This document shows positions 49,120 to 61,100 of a stretch of 64,000 bases of DNA, one piece after another. The notes beneath the pieces are model-generated. The model had not been told where the DNA came from and did no database searches. It worked only from the letters and a program-made list of their open reading frames with translations. A program made the translations under genes and the position numbers. Source of the stretch: Imbricaverruca yamaguchii (lineage: Eukaryota > Arthropoda > Thecostraca > Neoverrucidae); NCBI GenBank assembly GCA_034440575.1, contig JAOTOL010001181.1:1-64000 (forward strand). The letters run 5' to 3'. Every line of letters begins with the position of its first letter. The first letter of the stretch is position 1.

Positions 49120-52100
49120 CGCCGGTATTCTCTCCTCCCCTTTACCCTTCCCGGGGCTATCGGCAACCAATACCTCCGCTGTTTGGGGCCATCACGTACA
49201 CAAAACCGGTAGCAGACGAGTCACATAGTGGGCATGATGGGTGAAGGGTACATCGCCACTTTCCTGGCCAGATTAACTCATATTTCGCACTGTCAGCTTC
49301 GTGTCCGCCGTCTGGCAAGGGGGGGGGGGCAGTCGACACGCACTCGAGCGAGGTTCACAGTGTAGCTCGTCTTCTGAGTGATGTGCTTCCGACCATTGTC
49401 TTGGGCGGTGTGTTCCCGACGACTCTCTTGGGTGGTGTGTCCCGACTCCCCCGGGGTGGCGCTTATAAATGACGCCGCCCCTGCGAACGGCCGGCCCCCA
49501 GCCGCCATGCAACGCACGCCGTCTTTTTTGTGTCCCGTGGCCTCGCTGGTGGTTGATGGTGCCGGCTGGTGACGCTGGTGACTGGTGACTGCTGGCTGCT
49601 GATTGGCGGCTGGCGGTTCCGGCTGTCCAGAGCGATAGCTGCTCGTAGGCTACTGGGTCAGGCTAATACCCTGTGGCCAGGCGGGAGTATTTGCTTGCTT
49701 TGTCAGCGGTACAGAGTGGCTACTGTTGGTAGTAGGGTGTGCGCGTTTCGGCGACGAGTAGGCTTTGTGTTTGCGCTTGCTTTTCACAAGTTTTCTCCTG
49801 GCGGCGCGAGTTTCCGGTCGCGGCGGCTGAATGTCTCGCGGGTCGGGCCGCAACACGACCGCATGAGGCGCGGTGTTGAAAAAAGTAAGCCATCTCACAG
49901 CTGCTCAAAACTAACAGCCTCAATTAGAGGGTGACCGATACACAACACCTCACTGCGACACCTGCAACACCACGTTAAGCACAGGCTGCATCCTGCTAGA
50001 CTGCAGTAGCTTTAGCTCTCAAAGACATCCACTTAAGGCATTCTGCCAAAGAGAGGGCATCACCGTATGGCTTTATGGCTTCTCGGTGACAAACACCCAG
50101 AACTCCTTCAATTGCTATTTGAATATATGTAAGCCACAACACTAGCAGGAGCACTTTGGGCACCACACCACCAACACTTACATCAAACCGCAATGCATGA
50201 CCACCAAGCACTCGTAGGAATCACGTAAAAGCAATACCCGCAAGGCGTCGGACGTACATGACCCGATTTGCTTCCCAATTAAAAATAAATCACTACCTGG
50301 CGGTGCCGTCGGAAGTAAATGAGCCGACTTGCTTCAGGAAAACATAAAAACTAATACGAAAAATAATAATAAACATAAGGTAAAACGACTACCTAGAGGA
50401 GCGTAGATAGATAAGCCTACGTAGCGTATATAGGTAAGCCGATTTATCTTGCAACTCATAACGTAAACGGCTACCCAGAGGCACAGCGGACGTAGAAGAG
50501 CCGAAGTACAAACACCGTACCAACCCAGGTGACAATCCTGCATGGTATGCTAAGACTAACCCGCTACTAACAACTAGCACGTTGCGGCCGGCGTGATAGG
50601 TGGGAAATTGCCTCCTTGTTTGCACGGTAAAGATCACTCAGTGCTCTTCGATAGCAGTAGGCTAAGGCCGGCACCCTGGAAAAATCAACTTCTCGCCACT
50701 CTCAAAACACTCCCACCCCCACCCAAACTGCAAATTATTTTGTGGAGGAGTAAAGTAAAATTAAAACCATTAAGACATCAGCTAGATGTTCCAGACCCAG
50801 CCTCCGCCTTCATATCGTAGAATGTCACACACACACTGTAACGCAGAATTCCCTTAGCGTACATGTCCACTTGCCTGGACCTTGATCGCAAACACTCCGT
50901 TTTATAAACAGATATGTACGTACTCCCTTTAAAGGCGGCGCAAATGGTCTTTATGGTCCAGCACTCCAAATAATAATCACTGCTCTAGTTGTCAAGCCCA
51001 CATGACATCATAGGTTGCCAAACAATATTGGAGTAGCCCGTATTCAGCTGGCCTCTTATATCAGGGTTTGGTGCAAGGCGATATATACCAGGTGGCGTCA
51101 TCCTTACTGCGCAGCTTTCTGCGCAGGGCCTTATATGTCGTCATATTTCCATTTTAATACCCATCAAACCATTAAAACGGCCCAAAAGTGTACTCCAGAT
51201 GACGTCATTCGTACCATTCGAGCCGACACGCAGGAAGGCATGGGGATGACAATGGCCTGACTTTGTGGAATTCCTTGCCGGGATTAATGGCGGCATTTAT
51301 TGTAGTTGTCCGGTTGGTGTAATACATTTTGACCAGAAGGTTGTACTTTCCAGGAGACTGTGCATTCAGTAAGTTAATAGGCATGGTGTTTGATGTCGTT
51401 CGTGGTGGTGAGCGTGGGGAAACGGGCATCCGAGGAGCCGAGGATCCAATGTCATATATGTTTCGTCGCCGGAACTTCGACTCTTGGAATGTTTAAATGC
51501 CGTATGTTTTAACGCAAAAAAGCCGATGCGACCACTCATTTTCTCTGCAAATGATTACTTTTTAGTTGGCAAAGAAATACAGAATCATAATTTTCACTAC
51601 AAATAGTCAATCCTGAATAATTATCACACCTGATGACTCACAAATGTGGTAAAAAAGAAGTCCTACACTTCATGCACTCAGTTCAATGCTGTTTATCATT
51701 GGAAACTTGATGTTTCTGGCTTAATTCCATATTCATCAACAGCTGCATGACCACTGCAGTCAATGTGCCCCTAAGCCTCAATATTCATTAACAAAACATA
51801 TTTGCAGCCCCACATGTCTAACCTTTGATGAAGGCCAGAAGTTCCTTACAATGCTGTTAATGTTAACAACAGAGCTAGGAATGTTTGTAAAGCTTAGTGA
51901 TGTGGAGGAGGAAAGGTTTGTTTGGGATGATTCTGGTTTTCTTATTAGGTTAGGTTATATTAGATTATGCTATTATATATTGTATGTATTATGCTGCTAC
52001 CTTAGTCTAGGTTAAATTATGTTAGGTTATTATATTTTGTATGATTTATCTAATCAAGAAATTTTTGAATTATTGATTGGGCAGTAGATGAGACAAATCA

Positions 52101-52424
52101 CATGCAACCACTCATATCAATGTAACTTCAGCCTCACTGTGCACTGGTTCACTCAATCATCTCACAGAGGTATTAGGCTTTCTTTTTAATACAACCATGC
52201 AAGTTTATAATTACTCTGTCAAAACTTGTTTCCAGCAAGGCTATTTGCTCAACTTGTTCCAAGGTCTGCCAGTATGTTTTTTTTTAATGGAATTACACAG
52301 CAACAAGATTCATAATTTCCTTCTTGAAGCATCAAAGCTTTATAAGAAAGTCCAAGTACTGTGCTGGTTGTGAGAGGTTGATAATGCTATATGACTTAGC
52401 AGTTGAATGGGTCATAAGAAGAGT
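49120..52424. other. No gene recognised; weak repeats
   Basis: 49380-49460 has two to three copies of a GTGTTCCCGAC/TCTTGGGNGGTGTGT unit. 50225-50520 has about four degenerate 70-80-bp units with CTACCTNGNGG and AGTAAATGAGCCGA. A further TTAGG-like patch lies at 51944-52040. No exon-like frame. Confidence 0.4.
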
Positions 52425-54476
52425 GGGAAACTTACCAGGTTTGGAGTCTGACTCACAGATCTCTCCCGGAGTACATTTTCATGGACATATTCATTTTTTT
52501 ATACATGGAATCTATTTGCTGGTAACCAACAGGAAAATCATATGTACTTAGTCAGTAGGTGCATACATATGACTATACATACATACTGTATGACCAATGC
52601 AGTAGATGTGCCCGAAAGCCCAAATAACCAACCAACATACATAATATGCATAAGTAATACACATCATTTTTGGTCACATCAATGCATAGAAACAAAGAAG
52701 CGAACAACGGATGGCAAAGCAAGACAGGGAGTTGTGATGATCAGCTCAGCTTTGTCTTTTGTAACTCACAGGAGCTTTCCTTTCACTGTTGGTCTCAGTA
52801 CAAGGCTAGCCAAATGAAAAACAAACACAAATAGTTCATGCTTCACCCTCAGCTCAGAGTGTGCATCTACCTACCTATGCAACCAATCCCTTACGAGATA
52901 TTGGAAAATGGCTATCCTCTCACTGAACCAAACATCAGGAAGAAGTAACATGCCCCTAAACTCTGATCCAATCCAATCCTTATGCGACATGGACCCAACA
53001 CAATACCACACACACACCACAGTCAGATGTGATAGCAGTGTGCAAAGCAAAGAATCTGTCAAGGTCTTGTGTTTGCAGTATGACACTGTTAAACATGTGT
53101 TCAAAGTTGGTAATGGTTATGACCAGGGATGCGGAGCCAGAGCCGCCAGAGCCAGAACATTTTTCCCAGAGCTGGAGCTGCAGGACATTTTACTCGGAGC
53201 CAGAGTTGGAGCAGGAGCCGTCAAAATCAGGGCAGTTCCGACTCTGAAAGTGGTGTAAATGAAACAAAATTAGCAAACATGAAATGAACACATTATACCT
53301 AGTATGCTATGGTACGGTATGAAAATGCATTTTTAAAAGCCAAAATGTTTAAATACAAGTAACATATAAAAATATAGTCAAATAATGGTAGAAAAACCAA
53401 TAACCATATTCTAGTCTCAGTAGTCAATGCAATAGTTACATGTTTAGTTCAGTTAAATTCATTGTTTCCATCATCAATGGGTTGTTGTACCTTATTAGAG
53501 ATGAGGTCAAACATTACAATATACAACAATGGTGTTCCTTGGACTGTTCACGGGATGGGGAGTGTTGTTGATTCCAGTCTCCCTTCTTCTGATTGCCCCA
53601 ATATGGCACAAAGCGAGGGTCAGTTTATGAGGGCATAACACCAAAAAGTGATTCAGGCGAGGGCGGGTGTTTATTTAAAGATAGATACAGGGTTTATATG
53701 GGAAAGTTGCTTATAATTGTCTGAAGTTTGCACCTCTGAGTGGTCGTGGCTAACTTTTTTAACATCCCTCTAGCTTACTTAATGGATCGATCATGTTTGG
53801 ATGTATGGAGCTGGAGCCGCCAGTACATTTTGCCCGGAGCCGCCTGGACATTTCACTCGGTAGCTGGAGCTGGGATACTTCCCCAGAGCTGGAGCTGGAG
53901 TCGTCCAAAAATGTCTGGCTCCGGATCCCTGGTTATGACGTCATTAACAAATCCCTTGCCTCAAAAATACCTTGCCTGGATTGGTTAAAAGACAGTTTTC
54001 AGAAAAGAAAATGCTAAGAAAGCAAATTCTGATTGGTGGCCTCTGGGACTCCGGAAGATGTCTCTTAAAACTGTCAGTTTTTTCCACTATAGGGTGGCTC
54101 GAAAGCAGGTTTCTGGAGTTACATCAGCCAAATTTGTAGTGACCGGGGGCCACTGCTCAGTGAGCAGGCGCGATGTTTGGCTTGTCAGCATTTCCACTGG
54201 TTGTGGTTTGGTGTGGTGTGTGTAGATAGAGGCATTTGTATCTTGTCTGTGTGCTTGATGGTGTGAAACGTAGCTAATTTGTTTGGTAAATGTAAGTAGA
54301 AGAACATGTTTGGTGGATGTTCTCTTCAATCTTGTATTAGTTTTTAGTGGTATTTTTGTTCCTTCTGCATGTTTGTGTCAGAATACATGTGGAGCCCATT
54401 CTCTCCAGTATGAACCTGGAGTGCAAAAATGTTTTAAGAGATGAAATATCTTAAGAAGTGCCTTAATTCCCACCCT
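52425..54476 (+). repeat. Dispersed ~1.4-kb repeat, copy 2, carrying a hAT-like insertion
   Basis: Matches 19440-20798 over several long blocks in the same order and orientation. The difference in length is mainly the 808-bp insertion at 53124-53931. A third partial copy of the left part begins near 55920 (GTGGGAAACTTACTTGTTGGG). Confidence 0.75.
53124..53931. mobile_element. Non-autonomous hAT-like element (808 bp) with perfect 8-bp TSD
   Basis: Ends are CAGGGATGCGGAGCCAGA (left) and the complement of CAGGGATCCGGAGCCAGA (right), 17 of 18 identical. Subterminal regions on both sides are rich in GGAGC/GGAGCC and ACATTTT. Flanks 53116-53123 and 53932-53939 are both GTTATGAC. The CAGGG start and 8-bp duplication are hAT signatures. 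No transposase frame inside. Its ends differ from those of the 31.8-kb element. Confidence 0.9.
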
Positions 54477-57400
54477 GGTCATAAGAACCCAAAATTACTC
54501 TTTACAGTGTCAGTCAGTCTGACACCATTGTGGTATAAATTGACAAGCCACAGCCTGGATGATCCCCTTAACACTCACACGTCTGGTGGTCCGCGCCAAC
54601 TTTGCATGTCTGGGGGTGCAGATGTTTGCCCCCCTAAGATCTCTAGAACTATGCTAGCTGGCGACAAATGGAAAACTGCGTTGGATAGAGCTGGTGACAG
54701 GTTCTATCGAAAGTATTTTGGTCATTTTTTTTCGCCCAGGTCCATATTCAGGTCACTGGGTCATCATAGGTCAAATTCGACCAGATAGTGTGGGACTCTC
54801 AGATATTGACACATATCTCAGAACCTGTAACAGATAGAAACAAATGGCGAACACTATTTGACAGTCCTTGAAATGTGCTATCAACTTAAGGATGGTGTGA
54901 CTTAAGGTCAGGTCAACCGAACATAGGACCTCAGGTCAAGGTCATGAAGTAACCTAGGGAGGGCATGTAATATATCAATTGACACGTCTTGGTGATACAA
55001 GTGCACAGGCAGTAATTTCAGCCTTCTAGCTCAATGCAGTGCGATATAATGTGCAGAAATGTAGTTATTTCAGGTGACCTCAGAGGACCTTGGTGAGGTT
55101 ACTGAGCAAAAATGCCAGTGGTAACATTGAGCATAGCTTCCAACTACATGCCACAACCGTGAGAGATCATTCTGAGAGCAAATATGTAACAGGGAAACAT
55201 TTGTATATTTTACCATACCCCTATAATGGGAAAGCCATGGCTGCAGCCTGACCTCAGGCCAATGCTACAAAAAACGATATATGTATTATGGTCCCTGATG
55301 AGATCATGATGGGTTATAAATTTTTAATCAATTGCCAAATTATTGTGGAAGTTATGCCACCTAGAACTCCGAGTCTAGTTGGGTCACTTCGCCTGACCTG
55401 GTGACCTGACCTAAGATGACCCAAGGTTAAGATGGTATGGGGATATGCAGAAAAGACTAATGAGCAGCCATGCGAAGTTTGACCTGGCTGACTCGATTAG
55501 TATGGCGGAAAATTAGGAAAATCCGCAGGCAACAGTTAGCCCCGAGGACGTGCGCGTGCTAAGGTATGTACATTTTTGCAGGGTTAACTTACAAAATACT
55601 GTTCATGTCATAGCAAATTTTCTCAGTATCATGCCTATGATGTCATCAATTGTATCAACTGCTGTTGACTTAAAAATATTCACTTGCAGAGAAAATGAGT
55701 GGTCACACTGTCTTTCCACATCAAAATACACTTTGTTTTTTACCTTGACCTGCAATTTTACACCAATCCATTCTCAAGCAAAGTTTCTTGGTGTAGATAT
55801 TCAATATTTGACTAGCATAGGTGCCTACTAATATGTAGGGTGCTTGCATTAGGATTTGCACAGGGGCTTTCCACAATTCTTACAGAATATGCTATTATTC
55901 AAAACAAATATACCCCCATCCAGAGTGGGAAACTTACTTGTTGGGTTGTGAGTCAGAGTGTGGACAGACATGCAGCACTCCCTGCTATATACCAAATATG
56001 GGTGAAAAAAAGAATGTGAGAGAGAAGAGCTGGGAGATTGATAAATATAGTTATAAATCTGATGTCACATCCAGGTGAAAAGCAGCTGTGACAGGCACCC
56101 TGGAGATGAAAGGAGTATTTGATCACCTTCAAGGTCCCAGCCATATGTGCCACCCCAGCCCAGGTGTGGTATAAAAATATTAGTGAAAACTCAGGCACAC
56201 ATACTTGCACATGCATATGTATACCCAAATTCTCATGCACACATGTTTAAACAAATGCATACTAAAGTATAGCACATGTGATGTATGTCAGCTTAATCAT
56301 AGTGTGTATGCAAATATGTAAGCCTACCACATTCATATTTAAAGGAACACATCATGATGACCTTTGAAAGACATGGAGACATTGCAAAAAGAAGAAACAA
56401 GAATAAAAACTCATCAGAGCACTTGAAACATAGGCAAATTGCAAGACACAGGAAATATGAGGCAAACATGATAAAGAGAGAACAGACTGGGAAGCCATTG
56501 CCTCTGTACGCAAAATAATTGGAGAAGCACTGATATAAAGAATATCTTGCCAGCTGATAGCTGTGTAACAGTCATGTTACATGTAATTTTGTTGGGCTAA
56601 GCTAAGAAGCTATGCTAAAACTTAAATATTGTATTGTCATGAACTATTGGGGTTGCACTTGTTGGGAGATATACTTCTAACTACTGTTTTGTAAAAATTG
56701 GAGCTGTTAAAGTTTTGATTCATAATTAATCCCCAGGTAATACAACAGTAATTGAAAACTGCAGAATTTGAGTTATCTCGAGTAAGAATTATTTATGGTA
56801 CAGAATAGTATAAGTGCAGAACTGTGCAATGCTTATTTGATATTATGCAGCTTCCAGAGAGGTGGTTTCTCCATGGTATGTGTGTTGTTCCATGATGGTA
56901 GGTGTCTGTCATTGATGATGCATGGTTCATGATTGTTCAAGGTCTCTTCTAGTGGTTTCAATCTCGTGTTCCTTTGCCATGATCGCAGCTTTATTTGATG
57001 TGGTGTGACTGTGTGGTATGTTGAATTATTGATACTGCTGCCCATGTATATCACTGTTCTTATAATTTGCTCTTGTTCTTATATTTATGGCAGCACCATG
57101 GTTGGCATATGTTGATGGGAATATGTGCAGGTTTCTTTCTAAGGTACTTTAACTTTAAATATAATGGTGGTGGTGATGCAAGTTATCTTGCATCCAAAAT
57201 ATGAACATTTAACTGCATGAACCTACTGTAGTGCTGCCCTGTGTGAAGAACTATTGTAGTGGCTTTTAATGTCATTCACATTTGGATTACCCTCTTTGTC
57301 ATGTACGTGATGTAAGTTGATGGCACTAGTGGAATAAAATATTTACACTTACAATTGATAATAGTGTTCGCCCAGTATGCTATGTACGGCCTCGATGCTA

Positions 57401-57851
57401 CGTAATAATATCCTCCCCTACCTTCTACTTGTAAGCTGACGTTCCATTGGGCTGCTAAGACTCATGATTAGGAGCCAAGAGGGTTTCCAGGGTGATTTTG
57501 TCCATGTAATGAGCATAATGCTAAGATTCATGGGAGTTTGAGGAGCGTTTTCGGGCGGCCCCCTTGTCCCCATTCTTCACGGTGGCGACGAACGGTCGGT
57601 TCGTTCATTATGCTCCGTGAGTGCATCGAGAACGTCGGTGTAGCACATGTGGATAGTGGATAGACTAGCTTGGCCTAAACCAGCTAGTCTATGTTGGCTT
57701 CATCTGGGTTTCTTGGCTATATTGGTTGGCCTAAAGCTTGGCCTAAAACTGCAGTGGTCATACAGCACCTAGTCCTACTGCCTGTGGAGAGGTGGGTGAG
57801 ATAATTTTTTGCTTGCCTGATGCGCGTGCCTGTTTGAACCATTTGAACCAC
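54477..57851. other. Intergenic, AT-rich, no gene recognised
   Basis: 54880-55500 has scattered AGGTCA/TGACCT motifs like those at 10.4 kb. The remainder is low-complexity DNA. At 57540-57660 GC rises and could hold a promoter or 5' untranslated exon for the BTB gene, but I see no definite element. Confidence 0.4.
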
Positions 57852-57995
57852 CTTGTCTCGCTCCATTACAGCTGCACAGTGGCAGATCTTGTCTCGCTCC
57901 ATTTCACTTGCACAGTTGCATACCTCGTTTCGCTCCCTTTCAGCTGCACAATGGCAGACCTCGTCTTGCCCTGTTTCAGCTGCACGATGGCAGAC
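57852..57995 (+). repeat. Four tandem 36-bp units over the BTB-gene start region
   Basis: Units begin at 57852, 57888, 57924 and 57960. Each contains a TTTCAGCTGCAC-like acceptor element and an ATGGCAGAC-like start (the first two have GTG or GTT in place of ATG). They stay in frame with the BTB domain, reading LVSLHYSCTVAD, LVSLHFTCTVAY, LVSLPFSCTMAD and LVLPCFSCTMAD. Confidence 0.9.
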
Positions 57996-58157
57996 CGGCA
58001 GTTTTGCGTGCGGTGGAACAACCATCAGACGACCCTTATCAATGTGTTCGACTCGCTGCTGAGGGACGAGAACCTGGTGGACGTTACACTGTACGCCGAG
58101 GGTCAGCCGGTGAAAGCCCACAAGGTGGTGCTGTCAGCCTGCAGTCAATACTTCAGG
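57987..58157 (+). CDS. BTB gene, exon with N-terminal half of BTB
   Basis: 57 codons from MADRQFCVRWNNHQ to SACSQYFR; donor CAGG/GTAAGG. The split after YF is at a position typical for this protein group. Start taken at the ATG closest to the conserved QFCVRWNNH. Confidence 0.93.
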
Positions 58158-61100
58158 GTAAGGCTGCCGTTAATGTTTGTGCTCTGTTCAGGTTGGCTCG
58201 TGCTGATTTGTGATGTGTTAATGTTGGAGATGTAAAGCAACTGTGGTTGATGTAACTTGAAGCCATATCAACCAGTCAGCAAACATGCCAACCACCATAA
58301 ATAGCTGCGTGGGGAATGTGTTGTTTGAGTGTGATGCAGGTTTAGTCGTATTGAAAGCTTGAACATTTTAAAGTCAATGAATCTTGGGAATGAATATATA
58401 TGAGGTGATTTCTAAGCAAAAATATAGTTGCAAGCTGCACCTATCCGCTTGTAAATCATAATTTAAAAGTTGATTGTATTGGTCTTGTAATCCAGTTTAC
58501 ATTAGGCCCTACCATCTAATGTGAGGCAGATCATCCGCACTCCACAAGCAATTCCTCACAACCACTGGGAAGACAGCATGCGTCAGTGCTCTACTGTTTT
58601 GATATAGCTAGTGATACACCATTTTTGTGTTTTTTTGTTTGTTTGGTTAGGCCTTCAGGCCATGGAGCTGTGACGTGTCTCTGGAGCCATGCTTGATGGA
58701 TGTTTGCTGTAGTCACAGTTGTGATGTTGCCTGTTGAGCTGCGCTAACTGTGTGCACGTCATTGCATTTCGTGTGTTTGGCAAGTGTCTCACCTCATTGT
58801 TGTACCCAGGGCTGGATTTGTACTTTGCAGTCCTAGATGAGGAGAGGAAGATTGTTGGGTGGTCGAATATGGAGAGGATATTACCCTTGAAGTCGGTAGC
58901 ATCACATTTTTGGTTTGCACTTTCCAGTGAATCTTGAGCACATCATCGATTAGTCTATTGTCAAGGAACAGCATTAGACCTCCAAATGGGAAAAATGAGA
59001 GGATAATTTTGTGCAAATGGTAATGTTCCGGAGTACAAAAATCCTGAAGCAACCGTTTTTTTCTTACCCTGGTCGTACCGGTGACATATTGAAGCCAATC
59101 GAGAGGTTTGAGTTTGAGTATTGATTGCTATGCATCGAGCAAGGTTGCATCCCTATGTCGAAATCTACGACAGTTCTTACTCTGGGACTAAACAGGAAAC
59201 TTTCACAAACTAACGGCGTCAACATTGTACACTACGTCTGCTGCGAGCTGCGAGGATTTCCCCTGACCTCACCTGATCTGACCTGGTCCATTTGTCGTGT
59301 ATGCCACAAGATCAAATGGATGCGGATGCATTTTTTCAAAGCCTATGCTACATTACGGTGGCTATTTCGCGGGTTCATCTGGAATAGATTGTACGAGCAG
59401 TATGGCTGAAAGTGCCAATACCCAGCATTCTGTAAATCTTAGCCTTCGGCTTGCCGTGGCTGATCATTTGTTTTTGTCTCAAGTTATTGGATTTGTCTTG
59501 CGACATGCAGCGCTCAAATTTTTCCTCGTGACTCGATCTTATTACGGGTGGCATAACGATGAGTGACACGCTTCTGCGCCTGCCACTTCAGATGAGAAGG
59601 GTGGCGAAACACGCGCTGCAGGCGAGGGTTGGCACGACAATAATGACTCGGGCAGTGGCCAGTGAGAGCCAGTTGCTGTGGTCCACATACCATCAGCCGC
59701 TCATGTCTGTTTCAGACCATCTTCTCAGCGCACGGCGAGAGCCACCCAGTCATCATACTGACGAGCGTGTCGTACCACGACCTGCGCGCACTGGTCCACT
59801 ACATGTACCGGGGCGAGGTGAACGTGCACCATCACGAGTTGTCGTCGCTCATCCAGGCGGCCGAATTGCTCCAGATCAAGGGTCTGGCCGACGGCGCCCA
59901 CAGCCAGGCTGTACCTGCGGCGGCGGCAACGCAGCAAGTTCCCCAGCATCGTCAGCCGCCGCCGCCGCCACCGCCCCCGCCACCGCCCCCGCCACCGTCG
60001 GCGGCGCAGTCCGCGGTGGCGGGGCGGCTGCCGAGTCCGGCGCCACTCCCGCCGCCGTCAGCCCAGCCGCTGCAGTCGCAGCACGTGGCGCCGCGGCGGC
60101 CGCCGAGTCCGCCGCCGCCCCCGCCGTCTGTACAGCCGCCACAGATGCAGCCGGTCCAGCCAAACGGCTGCACCACGCCGCCGTCGCAGGTCAAGCGGCG
60201 CCGCTGGTCGGCCGAGAGCGGCGACAGCGCGGCCGAGTCTGACGCGTGTCTCGTGCCGGCCAACGTCAGCGTGCCGCTGTCCGACGAGACGACCGAGCAC
60301 ACGGCCACTCCTGTCGTCGTCAAGCGGGAGCCGCCGCCGCCGGCCGACTGCGACGGCGGCGGCGACGACGGCGGCGGCGGACTGGAGTCGGCACCCAGCC
60401 CCGGACCGTGGGCACCCAGCCCCGGACTGTCGACACCCAACACCGGACCGTGGGCACCCAGCCCCGGACTGTCGACACCCAACACCGGACCGTGGGCACC
60501 CAGCCCTGGACTGCCGGCACCCAGCCCCGGACCGTCGGCACCTGGTGCTCTGGCCGGCGCCGACCTGCCGCTCCTGCCCCACGGTATGTATCACGCAGCC
60601 CACGGCACACTCGTCTGGGAGTCGCTGGCGCTAGGGTCGGGTCTCGGGTTAGTGGGAGCAGTTGCTGGGAGTGGCTGACGGCGTGCTGCGGCAGTTGGAT
60701 GGCTGGGTAAATCTTGATGGAAGAACAACTTTCTATAGAACGTCACGGTAACAGCTGGACAAAATGTAATAGCGATATTCGGAGATGAGACGAAATAGAG
60801 TTTTGATAATCTTAGGTAAATAGTACTGGTCTTGGGAGTAGTGCAGTCTATGCACCACTATCTTTAACGGCTCTTTGTATCTGAGGTAAACACTGCACAG
60901 CGGTATAATGTTCAGTCAGCAATTCCCTTATCCTATCTACCTGGGGACGCTTTCATGGTGTCTCAAAATTGCGCAATGGCGCAGATCCAATGCTACCGTA
61001 TTAAGTAGCTTCTGGCTCGATGAGGTGAAGGAGAATATGTGTAACCAACAGCGATTTATAACAGGTAGCTCTGCTCTAGAAGTAAACTTTCAGAGTATTG

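Noticed and set aside
59876..60603. Minus-strand Gly/Ala frames of 95-181 codons
   Set aside because: Antisense shadows of the proline- and repeat-rich BTB linker exon.
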